Made by a program: the position numbers and the translations under genes
Assembly: GCF_009834515.1 (NCBI RefSeq)
Contig: NZ_CP019426.1
Span: 4,267,501-4,331,500, forward strand
Length of the DNA: 64,000 nt
Direction: 5' to 3'
Source of the DNA: Pseudomonas sp. R84
GTDB taxonomy: Bacteria > Pseudomonadota > Gammaproteobacteria > Pseudomonadales > Pseudomonadaceae
Notes under the pieces: generated by a model
The model's input: the letters and a program-made list of their open reading frames with translations, nothing else
The model's database searches: none
Told to the model about the DNA's origin: nothing
Shown: piece after piece, positions 17,448 through 26,533 of the stretch
How positions within the stretch are numbered: position 1 is the first letter of the stretch
Layout of the letters: every line of letters starts with the position of its first letter

Positions 17448-17720
17448 AAGCCCCTCACCCTAGCCCTCTCCCAGAGGGAGAGGGGACTGATTGGGGGATA
17501 TTGGAGAGATCCACCGACCTGAACGTACTGCGCCGAATCCATAATGAACTCTTCCGATCAAGCACACTGGACTTGGCTGAATCCATAATCGACTCGGTCG
17601 TACAGCTTGGCTGAATCCATAATCGACTCGATTGTTCAGGTCGGCGTATAACCCGAGACACCTCGGTCGGCCCCCTCTCCCTTTGGGAGAGGGCTGGGCG
17701 GGCGGCGTTCCGATGAGGGT
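17448..17720. repeat. Long imperfect palindrome, enlarged copy with internal direct repeats
   Basis: The outer arms CCCCTCACCCTAGCCCTCTC and CCCTCTCCCTTTGGGAGAGGGC match the elements at 5341, 10429 and 57883. This copy is longer because its interior carries repeated CTGAATCCATAATCGACTCG units between ACCGACCTGAAC and TTCAGGTCGGCG. It fills the convergent gap between trhP and the LysR gene. Confidence 0.78.
17572..17630. repeat. Tandem 34-bp direct repeats inside the palindrome
   Basis: CTTGGCTGAATCCATAATCG plus ACTCG occurs at 17572-17596 and again at 17606-17630. A degenerate third unit (GCCGAATCCATAATGAACTC) begins near 17532. The period between the two good copies is 34 bp. Confidence 0.85.
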
Positions 17721-17728
17721 AGCCTTTG

Positions 17729-18595
17729 TCAAGCAACAAACTCCTCCCGCAACATCGCCACAAACGCCTCCCGCGCCGGATGCACCCCGGCGTTTTCATG
17801 CCAGTAAAACAAGTTGTCGACGGCCGTCAGCTCCGGGAATTCATACCCCACACACCCGGCCCCTTTCGCGTACTGCTCAAACACGCCCTTGGGCACCAGT
17901 GCCACCCCCGCCCCGGCACTCACACACCCGACAATCGCGCCATAACTGGCCAGACTGACAATCGGCAACGCCTGGCCCTGACGCAACAACCAATGCTCCA
18001 GCGCCGCGCGATACGGACAACCCTGCGGCCACATGAACACGGTTTTGTCCTGCAGATCATCGATGCCGCGTACCGGCCCAAACGAGGTCGACGCGATCAA
18101 CAACAGCTCTTCGCGATACATCGGCGTGCGCTTGAGCTGCGAACGCTCGACATCCACCGCGACAATCGCCCCGTCGAGACGATGGCTGACGGTGTCGTCG
18201 AGCAATTGCCCCCAAGTGCCCGTGGTGAGTTCCAGCGCCACCTGCGGATAGCGCTGGTGAAATTTCGCCAGCAAGCGCGGCAAGCGCCCGGTCGCCGAGG
18301 ATTCGATCGCGCCGATACGCAACGGCCCGGACGGCTCGGCCGAAGGATCGACTGCGCGTTTGGCCTCGACGGTCAGCGCCAGAATCTTTTCCGCATAGAC
18401 CAGAAACGTCTGCCCCGCCGGGCTGATGCGCAACCCGCGACCCTCACGCAGAAACAGTGCAACGCCCAACTCGGCCTCAAGTGCCTTGATCCGCGCGGTG
18501 ATGTTCGACGGCACGCAGAACAGCTTTTCCGCCGCCCGGGCGATGCTGCCGACCTCGGCCACAGTCTTGAACATACGGATTTGTGCCAGTTCCAT
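17729..18595 (-). CDS. LysR-family transcriptional regulator
   Basis: 288 aa from the ATG at 18595 (MELAQIRMFKTVAEVGSIARA). N-terminal winged HTH about 1-60 with VPSNITARIKALEAELG; effector domain about 85-285. It is divergent from the EamA transporter gene at 18697, the usual LysR-target arrangement, so it probably controls that exporter. A GTG three codons upstream is an alternative start; neither has a strong ribosome binding site. Confidence 0.85.
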   Translation of the reverse strand: MELAQIRMFKTVAEVGSIARAAEKLFCVPSNITARIKALEAELGVALFLREGRGLRISPAGQTFLVYAEKILALTVEAKRAVDPSAEPSGPLRIGAIESSATGRLPRLLAKFHQRYPQVALELTTGTWGQLLDDTVSHRLDGAIVAVDVERSQLKRTPMYREELLLIASTSFGPVRGIDDLQDKTVFMWPQGCPYRAALEHWLLRQGQALPIVSLASYGAIVGCVSAGAGVALVPKGVFEQYAKGAGCVGYEFPELTAVDNLFYWHENAGVHPAREAFVAMLREEFVA

Positions 18596-18696
18596 ACCAA
18601 TCACTCTGAGTGAGCATTCAGCGCAGTATAAGTCAGTTGTGGCGAATGATCGGGCACCCGGATACTCGGCGTATCAACACCACCGAGCGCCCGATC

Positions 18697-19593
18697 ATGC
18701 CGCACCCTTCCCCGTTGAAAATCCTCCTGGCGATGGCATTTGTCGTCGGTTGCTGGGCCTATTCACCGACCGGCATTCACATTGGTCTGCAAGCCTACGT
18801 TCCCGGACATCTGGCGTTGCTGCGGTTTCTGTTGGCCTCGCTGTTCATGGCGCTGATTGCTGCCTTCAAAGGCGTTCGCCTGCCACACCTGCGTGATGTG
18901 CCGCTGTTGTTCGCTTTGGGTTTCTTCGCCGTGAGCCTGCATCATGTCGCGCTGAACATCGGCCAGCAAAGCGTCAGTGCCGGGGCTTCCAGTGTGTTGG
19001 CGCAATCGAGTCCGCTGTTCAGCACGCTGCTGGCGCGGTTCGTGTTCAAGGATCAGGTCAGCGCCTGGCGTTGGGGTTGTGTGTTGCTCGGTTTTGTTGG
19101 CGTGGTGATCGTAGTCAGCGGCGACAAGGGCTTGGGCGACATTGATGCGCATGCCCTGCTGATCCTGTTGGCGGCGGTGTCATGGAGCGTTTACTTCGCC
19201 CTGCAAAAACATCATGCGCGGCGATACGACGGCTTCAGCCTGGCCTGTTATGCGGTGTGGTCGGGGACGTTGATGCTGCTGATCTATCTGCCTGGGCTGG
19301 GTCAAGCTGTGCTGAATGCGCCGCTGCGGGCGCAAGGGGCGGTGTTGGCATTGGGCGTATTTCCCAGTGCGCTGGCCTATCTGGCCTGGGGCTTTGTGCT
19401 CAAGCATGTGGATCTGAGTCGGGCGACAATGACGTTGTATCTGATACCGCCGACGGCGATGGCGATTGCGTCGGTTGGTTTGGCTGAGCGGCCGACGTTA
19501 CTGGTGCTGGCGGGATCGGTGGTGGTGTTGATCAGTGTGTTGGCGTTGAATCTGGAGCGGCGGGTTGGGGTGGTTAGGGCTGCCGGGGTCTGA
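18697..19593 (+). CDS. EamA/DMT family transporter
   Basis: 298 aa from the ATG at 18697, the first Met close to the first hydrophobic segment (LKILLAMAFVVGCWAYSP). Ten hydrophobic segments form two EamA repeats (about 10-135 and 150-285). The family exports amino acids or other small metabolites. The upstream divergent LysR gene suggests inducer-dependent control. Substrate not predictable. Confidence 0.85.
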   Translation: MPHPSPLKILLAMAFVVGCWAYSPTGIHIGLQAYVPGHLALLRFLLASLFMALIAAFKGVRLPHLRDVPLLFALGFFAVSLHHVALNIGQQSVSAGASSVLAQSSPLFSTLLARFVFKDQVSAWRWGCVLLGFVGVVIVVSGDKGLGDIDAHALLILLAAVSWSVYFALQKHHARRYDGFSLACYAVWSGTLMLLIYLPGLGQAVLNAPLRAQGAVLALGVFPSALAYLAWGFVLKHVDLSRATMTLYLIPPTAMAIASVGLAERPTLLVLAGSVVVLISVLALNLERRVGVVRAAGV

Positions 19594-19623
19594 TCTGAAA
19601 TCTGTTCTGAAGCGTATGCCGTC

Positions 19624-19688
19624 TTCGCGAGCAGGCTCGCTCCCACAGGGAAATGCGTTCCAATGTGGGAGCGAGCCTGCTCGCGAAA
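19624..19688. repeat. REP pair, GTGGGAGCGAGC type, outward orientation
   Basis: TTCGCGAGCAGGCTCGCTCC and GTGGGAGCGAGCCTGCTCGC with a spacer of only about 20 bp, just after the EamA gene. Confidence 0.9.
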
Positions 19689-19718
19689 GGGCCGGTAAAT
19701 CCAGCGCAAAACCAAGGT

Positions 19719-19949
19719 TCAGCGCCGATCATCGGACAACGGCGTCGGCTCATCCGCCGGCGGTACATCGTCATCAGCCGCCGGATCCTGCCAGTCTTCG
19801 GGACGATCAGCATCGCTCAGCGGATCACGCCCGGGGGGCATTCCCATCGGTGCATCGTGATCGGCCAAGGTCGGTTCATCGGTACCAGGCAGCGGCCGGG
19901 TCGGATCGGTCGGCAGCACACCGCCCTGAAACAGCAAATCATTAGCCAT
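19719..19949 (-). CDS. Small acidic disordered protein, 76 aa
   Basis: Starts MANDLLFQGGVLPTDPTRPL with GAGGTG six bases upstream of the ATG. The rest is rich in Asp, Pro and Glu (DPLSDADRPEDWQDPAADDD). No hydrophobic segment. It resembles in composition the two 68-aa proteins at 3724 and 3943. Conserved hypothetical of unknown role. Confidence 0.7.
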   Translation of the reverse strand: MANDLLFQGGVLPTDPTRPLPGTDEPTLADHDAPMGMPPGRDPLSDADRPEDWQDPAADDDVPPADEPTPLSDDRR

Positions 19950-20041
19950 GACACACCTCACCAAGGAGGTCCGGAAAACCCGGGCCGTACAACTTGGAAT
20001 CAGGCCGGTTGGCGGCGTGCTATCGAACAGACGAGCGGCGC

Positions 20042-20755
20042 TCAACCCCGCGCGGAAAAGCGGTCGCGGCTGTTGGTCAGGTGCAGCCACATTGCAGCGC
20101 GCGCGGCATCCGCATCCTGACGCTTGATCGCGTTCAGAATCGCCTCGTGCTCCAGATGGGCCAGTTGCCCGAGCTTGCTCAAATCCGCCGCGCCACGTTC
20201 AGCAGCATTGATCCGGTTACGCGGGATCATCGCACTGCCCAGGTGCTGCATGATCTCGCTGAAACAGACGTTACCCGTGGCTTCTGCAATCAGCAGATGA
20301 AAGCGTCGATCCGCCTCGACACAACTGTCGTTGTTATCCAGCAGACTTTGATAGTCGTCGAGCGCCTGACGCATTTGCAGCAATTGCGGCTCCGTGCGAC
20401 GTTGCGCTGCCAACGCCGCCGCTTGGGTTTCCAGGCCCAGACGCAATTCCAGAATGCTGCGCACGCCGAGCGCGGTATCGACATTCAGGCGCAAGCCCTG
20501 CTCCGGCGCGCGCTCGATGACGAACGTGCCGATGCCGTGGCGCGTCTCCACCAGTCCCGAAGCCTGCAATTTGGAAATCGCCTCACGCACCACCGTGCGG
20601 CTGACGCCGTGTTCCTGAACGATGGAGTTTTCCGAGGGCAGTTTATCGCCGGGCGTCAGCTGACCGAGCAGGATGCTCTGGGTGAGCTTCTCCACCAAGT
20701 CATGGGCGAGGTTGTGCGCACGTTTGCGAGCAGGAGCGTCGATATCTTCTTGCAT
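20042..20755 (-). CDS. FadR-subfamily GntR regulator of the glucarate/galactarate genes
   Basis: 237 aa. N-terminal GntR winged HTH (about 12-80) with LPSENSIVQEHGVSRTVVREAI. The C-terminal all-helical FCD domain (about 95-225) has the metal/ligand residues in RRFHLLIAEATGN and LEHEAILNAI. It is divergent from the MFS permease and glucarate dehydratase genes, so it most likely represses them until the sugar acid binds. TTGT-N3-ACAA palindromes lie in the shared intergenic region. The specific ligand is inferred from context. Confidence 0.88.
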   Translation of the reverse strand: MQEDIDAPARKRAHNLAHDLVEKLTQSILLGQLTPGDKLPSENSIVQEHGVSRTVVREAISKLQASGLVETRHGIGTFVIERAPEQGLRLNVDTALGVRSILELRLGLETQAAALAAQRRTEPQLLQMRQALDDYQSLLDNNDSCVEADRRFHLLIAEATGNVCFSEIMQHLGSAMIPRNRINAAERGAADLSKLGQLAHLEHEAILNAIKRQDADAARAAMWLHLTNSRDRFSARG

Positions 20756-20832
20756 GGTCGGTTCCGGTGATCGGGGCTTGCCGATCGTAGCATTGCGAGG
20801 CTGGCTGACGGGATTGATTCTAGCGCCTCAAC

Positions 20833-20843
20833 TTGTATGACAA
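20833..20843. promoter_or_regulatory. FadR-type operator TTGTATGACAA
   Basis: Perfect TTGT-N3-ACAA palindrome, 78 bp upstream of the GntR gene start. It fits the T.GT...AC.A consensus of FadR-subfamily regulators and probably gives autoregulation. Confidence 0.6.
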
Positions 20844-21008
20844 CATTCAAATAAATCGGAGAAGATCAGGATTCCTTGAAAATTACTCGTGCGCAGCAGG
20901 GGAAATTTATCGCGCTCCCCAAAGTATAAAACCCAATAAGCGCAAGGCTAGAATACCAAAAAGCATAAGAAACCGACCTTCCAGATAAAATTAATCGGCC
21001 CTCCCCAC

Positions 21009-21040
21009 TTGTAGGACAAAAAATCTCAGTTGTATGATGT
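21009..21040. promoter_or_regulatory. Paired FadR-type operators upstream of the permease
   Basis: TTGTAGGACAA at 21009-21019 is a perfect TTGT-N3-ACAA palindrome. TTGTATGATGT at 21030-21040 keeps one half-site and lies 21 bp (two helical turns) further on, the same face of the DNA. The permease start is about 60 bp downstream. Confidence 0.55.
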
Positions 21041-21100
21041 CTATCAACAACGCAGCACCCGCCCTACCCCGCATAAAAATAATCAGTGGGAGAAAACCAA

Positions 21101-22447
21101 GTGAAAACCTCCGTCTCCGGGATGAACGAGGGCGTCGATTCGACACTCGCGTCGGCCATCTCGAAAGTGAAACGCCACGTCCTGCCGCTCTTTGTGATCA
21201 TGTTCATCGTCAATTACATTGACCGGGTGAACATCGGTTTCGTCCGCACCCACATGGAACACGACCTCGGCATCGGTGCCGCCGCATACGGCTTCGGCGC
21301 CGGTCTGTTCTTCATCGGTTACGCACTGTTCGAAGTACCCTCCAACATGCTGCTGCAGAAAGTCGGCGCACGCATCTGGCTGACCCGCATCATGTTCACC
21401 TGGGGCCTGGTCGCCGCCGGCATGGCGTTCATCCAGAACGAAACCCACTTCTACGTATTGCGCTTTTTGCTCGGCGTGGCCGAGGCCGGGTTCTTTCCTG
21501 GGGTGATCTACTACTTCACCCGTTGGCTGCCCGGCGCCGAACGCGGCAAAGCGATTGCGATCTTCCTCAGCGGCTCCGCCGTGGCTTCGTTGATCTCCGG
21601 CCCGTTGTCCGGCCTGCTCCTGCAGATCAACGGGCTGGGCATGCACGGCTGGCAATGGATGTACTTCATTGAAGGGATGTTCTCGGTGGGCCTGTGCGTG
21701 TTCGTCTGGTTCTGGCTCGACGCCAAACCCCACGACGCGAAATGGCTGAGCCGCGCCGAGCAGGACGCACTGGTCAATGCCATCGACGCGGAACAGAAAG
21801 CCCGCGAAGCCGCGACACCGATCCGGCCATCGATGGGCAAACTGCTCAAAGATCGCCAGATCATCCTGTTCTGCCTGATCTACTTCTTCATTCAACTGAC
21901 CATCTACGCCGCTACATTCTGGCTGCCGAGCATCATCAAAAAAATGGGTGAGATGAGCGACTTCCAGGTCGGTTTGTTCAACTCGATTCCGTGGTTGCTG
22001 TCGATCATCGGCATGTACGCCTTCGCCTCGTTCTCGGCCAAGTGGAAACACCAGCAGGCGTGGGTCGCCACCGCCCTGTTGATCGCCGCTGCGGGGATGT
22101 TCATGTCGACCACCGGCGGGCCGATCTTCGCTTTCGTCGCGATCTGTTTTGCCGCGCTGGGCTTCAAATCCGCTTCGTCACTGTTCTGGCCGATTCCGCA
22201 GGCCTATCTGGATGCGCGCATCGCTGCGGCGGTGATCGCGCTGATCAACTCGGTGGGCAACCTAGGCGGCTTCGTCGCGCCGACCACGTTTGGTCTGCTC
22301 GAAGAACACACCGGCTCGATTCAGGGCGGCCTCTATGGCCTGGCCGCGACCTCAATCATCGCCGCGATCATCGTCTTCTTCGCACGCACCACACCGAAAC
22401 CTGCTGCTGATATCGCCGTGGCCGATGCCGCGCCAAAGCACGCCTGA
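21101..22447 (+). CDS. MFS permease for glucarate/galactarate (ACS family)
   Basis: 448 aa, starting at the GTG at 21101 with GGGAG eight bases upstream; the frame opens five codons earlier at a GTG inside that site. Twelve hydrophobic segments. The anion:cation symporter signature NYIDRVNIGFVRTHMEHDLG lies near residue 40, with RFLLGVAEAGFFPGVIYYFTRW at about 130. Its position directly upstream of glucarate dehydratase (39-bp gap) and downstream of FadR-type operators points to D-glucarate/galactarate uptake, as for GudP. Confidence 0.88.
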   Translation: MKTSVSGMNEGVDSTLASAISKVKRHVLPLFVIMFIVNYIDRVNIGFVRTHMEHDLGIGAAAYGFGAGLFFIGYALFEVPSNMLLQKVGARIWLTRIMFTWGLVAAGMAFIQNETHFYVLRFLLGVAEAGFFPGVIYYFTRWLPGAERGKAIAIFLSGSAVASLISGPLSGLLLQINGLGMHGWQWMYFIEGMFSVGLCVFVWFWLDAKPHDAKWLSRAEQDALVNAIDAEQKAREAATPIRPSMGKLLKDRQIILFCLIYFFIQLTIYAATFWLPSIIKKMGEMSDFQVGLFNSIPWLLSIIGMYAFASFSAKWKHQQAWVATALLIAAAGMFMSTTGGPIFAFVAICFAALGFKSASSLFWPIPQAYLDARIAAAVIALINSVGNLGGFVAPTTFGLLEEHTGSIQGGLYGLAATSIIAAIIVFFARTTPKPAADIAVADAAPKHA

Positions 22448-22486
22448 CGTCCATTTTAAAGATTGCGAATAAGAAGGATAAAAACC

Positions 22487-23830
22487 ATGACTGCACACGA
22501 CATCGCCAAAGCCCCGATCATCACCGATATGCAAGTCATCCCGGTGGCCGGTCACGACGGCATGCTGCTCAACCTGAGCGGCGCCCACGGGCCGTTTTTC
22601 ACCCGCAACATCGTTATCCTCAAGGACAACGCCGGCCACACCGGCGTCGGCGAGGTGCCCGGTGGCGAGCGCATTCGCCAGACCCTCGAAGATGCACGCA
22701 GTCTGGTAGTCGGCAGCCCGATCGGCACCTGGCAGAAAATCCTCAACCAAGTGCGCCAGACCTTCGCCGACCGCGATGCCGGCGGTCGTGGTCTGCAAAC
22801 CTTCGATTTGCGCATCACCATTCACGCCGTTACCGGTCTCGAAGCCGCCCTGCTCGATCTGCTCGGTCAGCATCTCGATGTACCGGTGGCGGCATTGCTT
22901 GGCGAAGGTCTGCAACGCGATGAAGTGAAGATGCTCGGTTATCTGTTTTACGTCGGTGATCAGCGCGAAACCGACCTCGCCTACCGCAGCGAACCAGACG
23001 CCGACAACGACTGGTTCCGCGTACGTCACGAGAAGGCCATGACCGCCGAAGCCGTGGTGCGCCTCGCCGAAGCGGCCCACGCGAAATACGGTTTCAAGGA
23101 CTTCAAACTCAAGGGCGGCGTGCTCAGCGGCGATGCCGAAATCGAAGCCGTCACAGCGCTGGCCGAACGCTTTCCCGAGGCGCGCATCACCCTTGATCCG
23201 AACGGTGCGTGGTCACTCAAAGAAGCTATTCGTTTGTGCCGCGATCAGCATCAGGTGCTCGCCTACGCCGAAGACCCGTGTGGTGCGGAAAACGGTTATT
23301 CCGGTCGCGAAGTGATGGCTGAGTTCCGCCGCGCCACCGGGCTGAAAACCGCCACCAACATGATCGCCACGGACTGGCGCGAAATGGGTCATGCGATCCA
23401 GTTGCAGTCGGTGGACATTCCACTGGCCGACCCGCACTTCTGGACCATGCAGGGTTCGGTGCGCGTGGCGCAGATGTGCCATGAATGGGGCCTGACCTGG
23501 GGTTCGCATTCCAACAATCACTTCGATATTTCCTTGGCGATGTTCACCCATGTCGCCGCTGCTGCGCCGGGGGAGATCACCGCGATCGACACTCATTGGA
23601 TCTGGCAGGACGGACAGCGCCTGACCAAAGCACCGCTGCAAATTGTCGACGGTCTGGTCCAAGTGCCGAAAAAACCGGGGCTGGGTGTCGAGCTGGATAT
23701 GGATCAGGTGGCCAAGGCTCACGAGCTATATAAAGGCATGGGCCTCGGCGCACGCGATGACAGCGTGGCGATGCAGTTTCTGATTCCTGGGTGGAAGTTC
23801 GATAACAAGCGGCCGTGTCTGGTGCGCTGA
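22487..23830 (+). CDS. gudD: D-glucarate dehydratase
   Basis: 447-aa enolase-superfamily enzyme converting D-glucarate to 5-keto-4-deoxyglucarate. The general base lysine sits in FKLKGG (about 207-209). Metal ligands are D237 (DPNGAW), E263 and N291, and the His/Asp dyad is H341 with D315. The start ATG at 22487 has AAGGA upstream. It is the second gene of the permease-dehydratase operon. The next step (kdgD/ketodeoxyglucarate dehydratase) is not in the window. Confidence 0.95.
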   Translation: MTAHDIAKAPIITDMQVIPVAGHDGMLLNLSGAHGPFFTRNIVILKDNAGHTGVGEVPGGERIRQTLEDARSLVVGSPIGTWQKILNQVRQTFADRDAGGRGLQTFDLRITIHAVTGLEAALLDLLGQHLDVPVAALLGEGLQRDEVKMLGYLFYVGDQRETDLAYRSEPDADNDWFRVRHEKAMTAEAVVRLAEAAHAKYGFKDFKLKGGVLSGDAEIEAVTALAERFPEARITLDPNGAWSLKEAIRLCRDQHQVLAYAEDPCGAENGYSGREVMAEFRRATGLKTATNMIATDWREMGHAIQLQSVDIPLADPHFWTMQGSVRVAQMCHEWGLTWGSHSNNHFDISLAMFTHVAAAAPGEITAIDTHWIWQDGQRLTKAPLQIVDGLVQVPKKPGLGVELDMDQVAKAHELYKGMGLGARDDSVAMQFLIPGWKFDNKRPCLVR

Positions 23831-23857
23831 ACCTGATCTCCAATCCACCACGGTCCC

Positions 23858-23947
23858 TGTAGGAGTGAGCCTGCTCGCGATAGCGGTGTGTCAGTTGATG
23901 TAAATGTTGACTGACGCATCGCTATCGTGAGCAGGCTCACTCCTACA
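23858..23947. repeat. REPIN, GTAGGAGTGAGCC type
   Basis: TGTAGGAGTGAGCCTGCTCG and its inverse GTGAGCAGGCTCACTCCTAC flank about 45 bp with TGTCAGTT..TTGACTGAC. It lies between convergent gudD and ampR. Confidence 0.92.
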
Positions 23948-23958
23948 AGGGTTTTGCA

Positions 23959-24831
23959 TTAACCAGAGATTTGCAGCAGCCAGGTTTTGAACGCTGTCAT
24001 CGCCGTCGTTTCAGGGCGCGACTGCAACCGCGTCAACCAGTAACTCCCCGTCGTAATCTCAATCGCAAACGGCTGACATATCGCCTCTGCCGCCAGTTGC
24101 CGGGCGAACATCAGCGGCGGCGCCAATGCCACCCCGCTACCCTGCAAAGCGACCTCCATCATCGCCAGCGACGAATCAAAAACGATGCTCTGCGGCGGTG
24201 CAGCCTGAGTCGCCAACCCGGCAGCCTGAAACCACTCCGGCCATTCATCGGTGCGATAGGAACGCAACAACGTCTGCTGCAACAAATCCCCCGGCGAATG
24301 CAATTGCCGAGCGATCTCCGGCACACACAACACCGACAGCGGCGCATCAAGCAAACGCGTCGCCTCAATGCCATGCCACGCCCCGGCGCCAAAGCGGATC
24401 GCGTAATCCAGCCCTTCTGCCGCGACATCCACGCGATTGTTGTTGGTCGACAGGCGCAAATCTATGAGCGGATGTTTCGAACGGAAGTCCGCCAGCCTCG
24501 GCAACAGCCAGCCCACGGCGAACGTACCCACCGCGCCAACGGTCAGCATTTCGCGATACTGTCCGCCAGCGAGGCGTTCGAGGATCTGCGCGATGTGATC
24601 GAACGACGTGCTCAGTACCGGCAACAAAGTTTCGCCCTCGCTGGTCAGCATCAGCCCACGGGGCAGGCGTTTGAACAGGGTGACGTTGAGTTGCGCTTCC
24701 AGGCTTTTGACCTGATGGCTGACGGCAGCCTGGGTGACGCACAGCTCCACGGCCGCGCGAGTGAAGCTCAAATGGCGCGCGGAGGCTTCAAAGGCGCGCA
24801 GTGCGTTGAGCGGCAATTGCGGTCGAATCAT
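23959..24831 (-). CDS. ampR: LysR-family beta-lactamase regulator AmpR
   Basis: 290 aa. The HTH region MIRPQLPLNALRAFEASARH and FTRAAVELCVTQAAVSHQVK is characteristic of AmpR. The effector domain contains VGTFAVGWLLPRLADF and LDYAIRFGAGAWHG, the segments that bind muropeptides and UDP-MurNAc-pentapeptide. It is divergent from ampC, 160 bp apart. AmpR keeps ampC low in normal growth and activates it when cell-wall fragments accumulate. Confidence 0.93.
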   Translation of the reverse strand: MIRPQLPLNALRAFEASARHLSFTRAAVELCVTQAAVSHQVKSLEAQLNVTLFKRLPRGLMLTSEGETLLPVLSTSFDHIAQILERLAGGQYREMLTVGAVGTFAVGWLLPRLADFRSKHPLIDLRLSTNNNRVDVAAEGLDYAIRFGAGAWHGIEATRLLDAPLSVLCVPEIARQLHSPGDLLQQTLLRSYRTDEWPEWFQAAGLATQAAPPQSIVFDSSLAMMEVALQGSGVALAPPLMFARQLAAEAICQPFAIEITTGSYWLTRLQSRPETTAMTAFKTWLLQISG

Positions 24832-24991
24832 GCCCAGTCCAAAATTTTTCTAATGGCTCGTGCGAGTTTTCGTCGTTTGTCGATTGGCATCGAGCTGACT
24901 AAATTGGCGGCGCTGATCAGTCGCCCAACACAGAAATCGCCCGTAGTGTAGCGGGATAACGCTATCAACACTCATGGAGAGTGGTTCATTC
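24832..24991. promoter_or_regulatory. ampR-ampC divergent control region
   Basis: 160-bp region from which both genes are expressed. AmpR is expected to bind here. I could see TTTCGTCGTTTGTCGATTGG near 24860-24880, partly reminiscent of the enterobacterial AmpR site, but no exact match. GGAGAG before 24992 is the ampC ribosome binding site. Confidence 0.45.
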
Positions 24992-26158
24992 ATGCCATCC
25001 ATTCAATCGAGCAAAGTCATTTCCTGCGCCGCTTTCGGCCTGTTTTTCGGTGCCACATCCTGCCTAGCCGCTGCGCCCGACGCTGTGCAGCTGCAAGCAT
25101 TGGTCAACAACGCGGTAACGCCCGTGATGCAGCAGCAGAACATTCCCGGCCTGAGCGTTGCGCTGACCATCAACGGCAAGGCGCATTACTTTAACTACGG
25201 CGTCGCCAGCCAAGACACCGGGCAAAAAGTCAGCGAAAACACACTGTTCGAAATCGGCTCGGTGAGCAAAACCTTCACCGCTACCCTCGCCGGGTACGCC
25301 CAGGCGACTGGCAAACTCGATCTGTCGGCCAAGGCCAGCCAACTCTGGCCTGATCTGAAAGGCAGCGCCTTCGACAACATCAGCGTGCTGCAATTGGGCA
25401 CCTACAGTGCCGGCGGTTTGCCGCTGCAATTCCCGGACGACTCGGATTCGTCTGACAAGATGCTCGGCTATTTCCAACAGTGGAAACTGGTATATCCCGC
25501 CGGCAGCCATCGCCAGTACTCCAACCCGAGTCTGGGCCTGTTCGGTTATCTGGCCGCGAAAAGCCTCGGCCAACCGTTTGATCAGGCGATGACACAAACT
25601 CTGCTGCCTAAACTCGGTTTGCAGCACACCTACCTCAGCGTGCCTGCCGCGCAAATGGAGCTGTATGCGCAGGGCTATGACAAAAACGGCAAACCGGTGC
25701 GCGTCACGCCCGGCGCGCTGGATGCACAAGCCTATGGCGTGAAAACCAGCGCGGTGGACATGCTGCGTTACGTACAGGCCAACCTGAAACCTGAAACGCT
25801 TGAAGCGTCCCTGCAAAAAACCATCGCCAACACCCACACCGGTTACTACACCGTCGGCGACATGACCCAAGGCCTGGGTTGGGAAATGTACCGCTACCCG
25901 ATCAGCCTCGATCGTTTGCTGGCGGGCAACTCGACGGAAATGGCCATGCAGGCACACAAGGTGCAGTGGCTGAATCCGCCGCAACCGCAACCGCATGACG
26001 TGTTGATCAACAAGACTGGCTCTACCGGTGGTTTCGGGACTTACGTGGCGTTTGTGCCGAGCCAAGACATTGGCATCGTGATCATGGCCAACAAGAACTT
26101 CCCGATTCCTGAGCGGGTGAAGATCGCCCACAACATTCTTAGCGCTGTTGCTGACTGA
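24992..26158 (+). CDS. ampC: Class C beta-lactamase (AmpC cephalosporinase)
   Basis: 388-aa precursor. The signal peptide ends near SCLAAAPD (residue 28). Serine hydrolase motifs are in the class C positions: SVSK at 90-93 (nucleophile S90), YSN at 177-179 and KTG at 342-344. TYSAGGLPLQFPD is also typical. The ATG at 24992 is preferred because the upstream ATG at 24974 lies within the ribosome binding site region. Expression is expected to be inducible through the adjacent ampR. Confidence 0.95.
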   Translation: MPSIQSSKVISCAAFGLFFGATSCLAAAPDAVQLQALVNNAVTPVMQQQNIPGLSVALTINGKAHYFNYGVASQDTGQKVSENTLFEIGSVSKTFTATLAGYAQATGKLDLSAKASQLWPDLKGSAFDNISVLQLGTYSAGGLPLQFPDDSDSSDKMLGYFQQWKLVYPAGSHRQYSNPSLGLFGYLAAKSLGQPFDQAMTQTLLPKLGLQHTYLSVPAAQMELYAQGYDKNGKPVRVTPGALDAQAYGVKTSAVDMLRYVQANLKPETLEASLQKTIANTHTGYYTVGDMTQGLGWEMYRYPISLDRLLAGNSTEMAMQAHKVQWLNPPQPQPHDVLINKTGSTGGFGTYVAFVPSQDIGIVIMANKNFPIPERVKIAHNILSAVAD

Positions 26159-26160
26159 AA

Positions 26161-26247
26161 ATCAAAAGATCGCAGCCTGCGGCAGCTCCTACATTGACCG
26201 AGTGAAAATCCGATCCTGTAGGAGCTGCCGCAGGCTGCGATCTTTTG
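26161..26247. repeat. REPIN, GGAGCTGCCGCAGGCTGCGATC type
   Basis: TCAAAAGATCGCAGCCTGCG and its inverse surround about 28 bp. It sits right after ampC and ends 4 bp before the convergent gene at 26251. Confidence 0.9.
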
Positions 26248-26250
26248 TCT

Positions 26251-26517
26251 TTAAAGCTGTGCCTGCAACTTCCAGCCGATGACATCCATCAAGTCGCAAC
26301 TGTCACGCAACGGGATCGCCATCACCCGGGCGAAATCCTGTAGCAGCAAGGCATCATGTCCCTTGCCGTCACCCAACGTCAGTGTCTCCATCAACTGCGT
26401 CACACAGCGCAAACGGTAAGCCGCCGTGCCATGCAGCACATCCACCGGTGCTTCGCGGTCGATCAGCAGGCAGGGAATGGTGCAGTCGATGCCGGTTATG
26501 GGTATGTATCGAGCCAT
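26251..26517 (-). CDS. Conserved hypothetical protein, 88 aa
   Basis: Starts MARYIPITGIDCTIPCLLID with GGGAGG upstream of the ATG at 26517. Three cysteines lie in the N-terminal half, then a helical region (LRCVTQLMETLTLGDGKG) and MAIPLRDSCDLMDVIGWKL. No signal peptide or membrane segment. It is the second gene after the DUF6124-type gene (16-bp gap) and is probably co-expressed with it behind the structured leader. Function unknown. Confidence 0.65.
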   Translation of the reverse strand: MARYIPITGIDCTIPCLLIDREAPVDVLHGTAAYRLRCVTQLMETLTLGDGKGHDALLLQDFARVMAIPLRDSCDLMDVIGWKLQAQL

Positions 26518-26533
26518 GTTTGAACCTCCCTGT

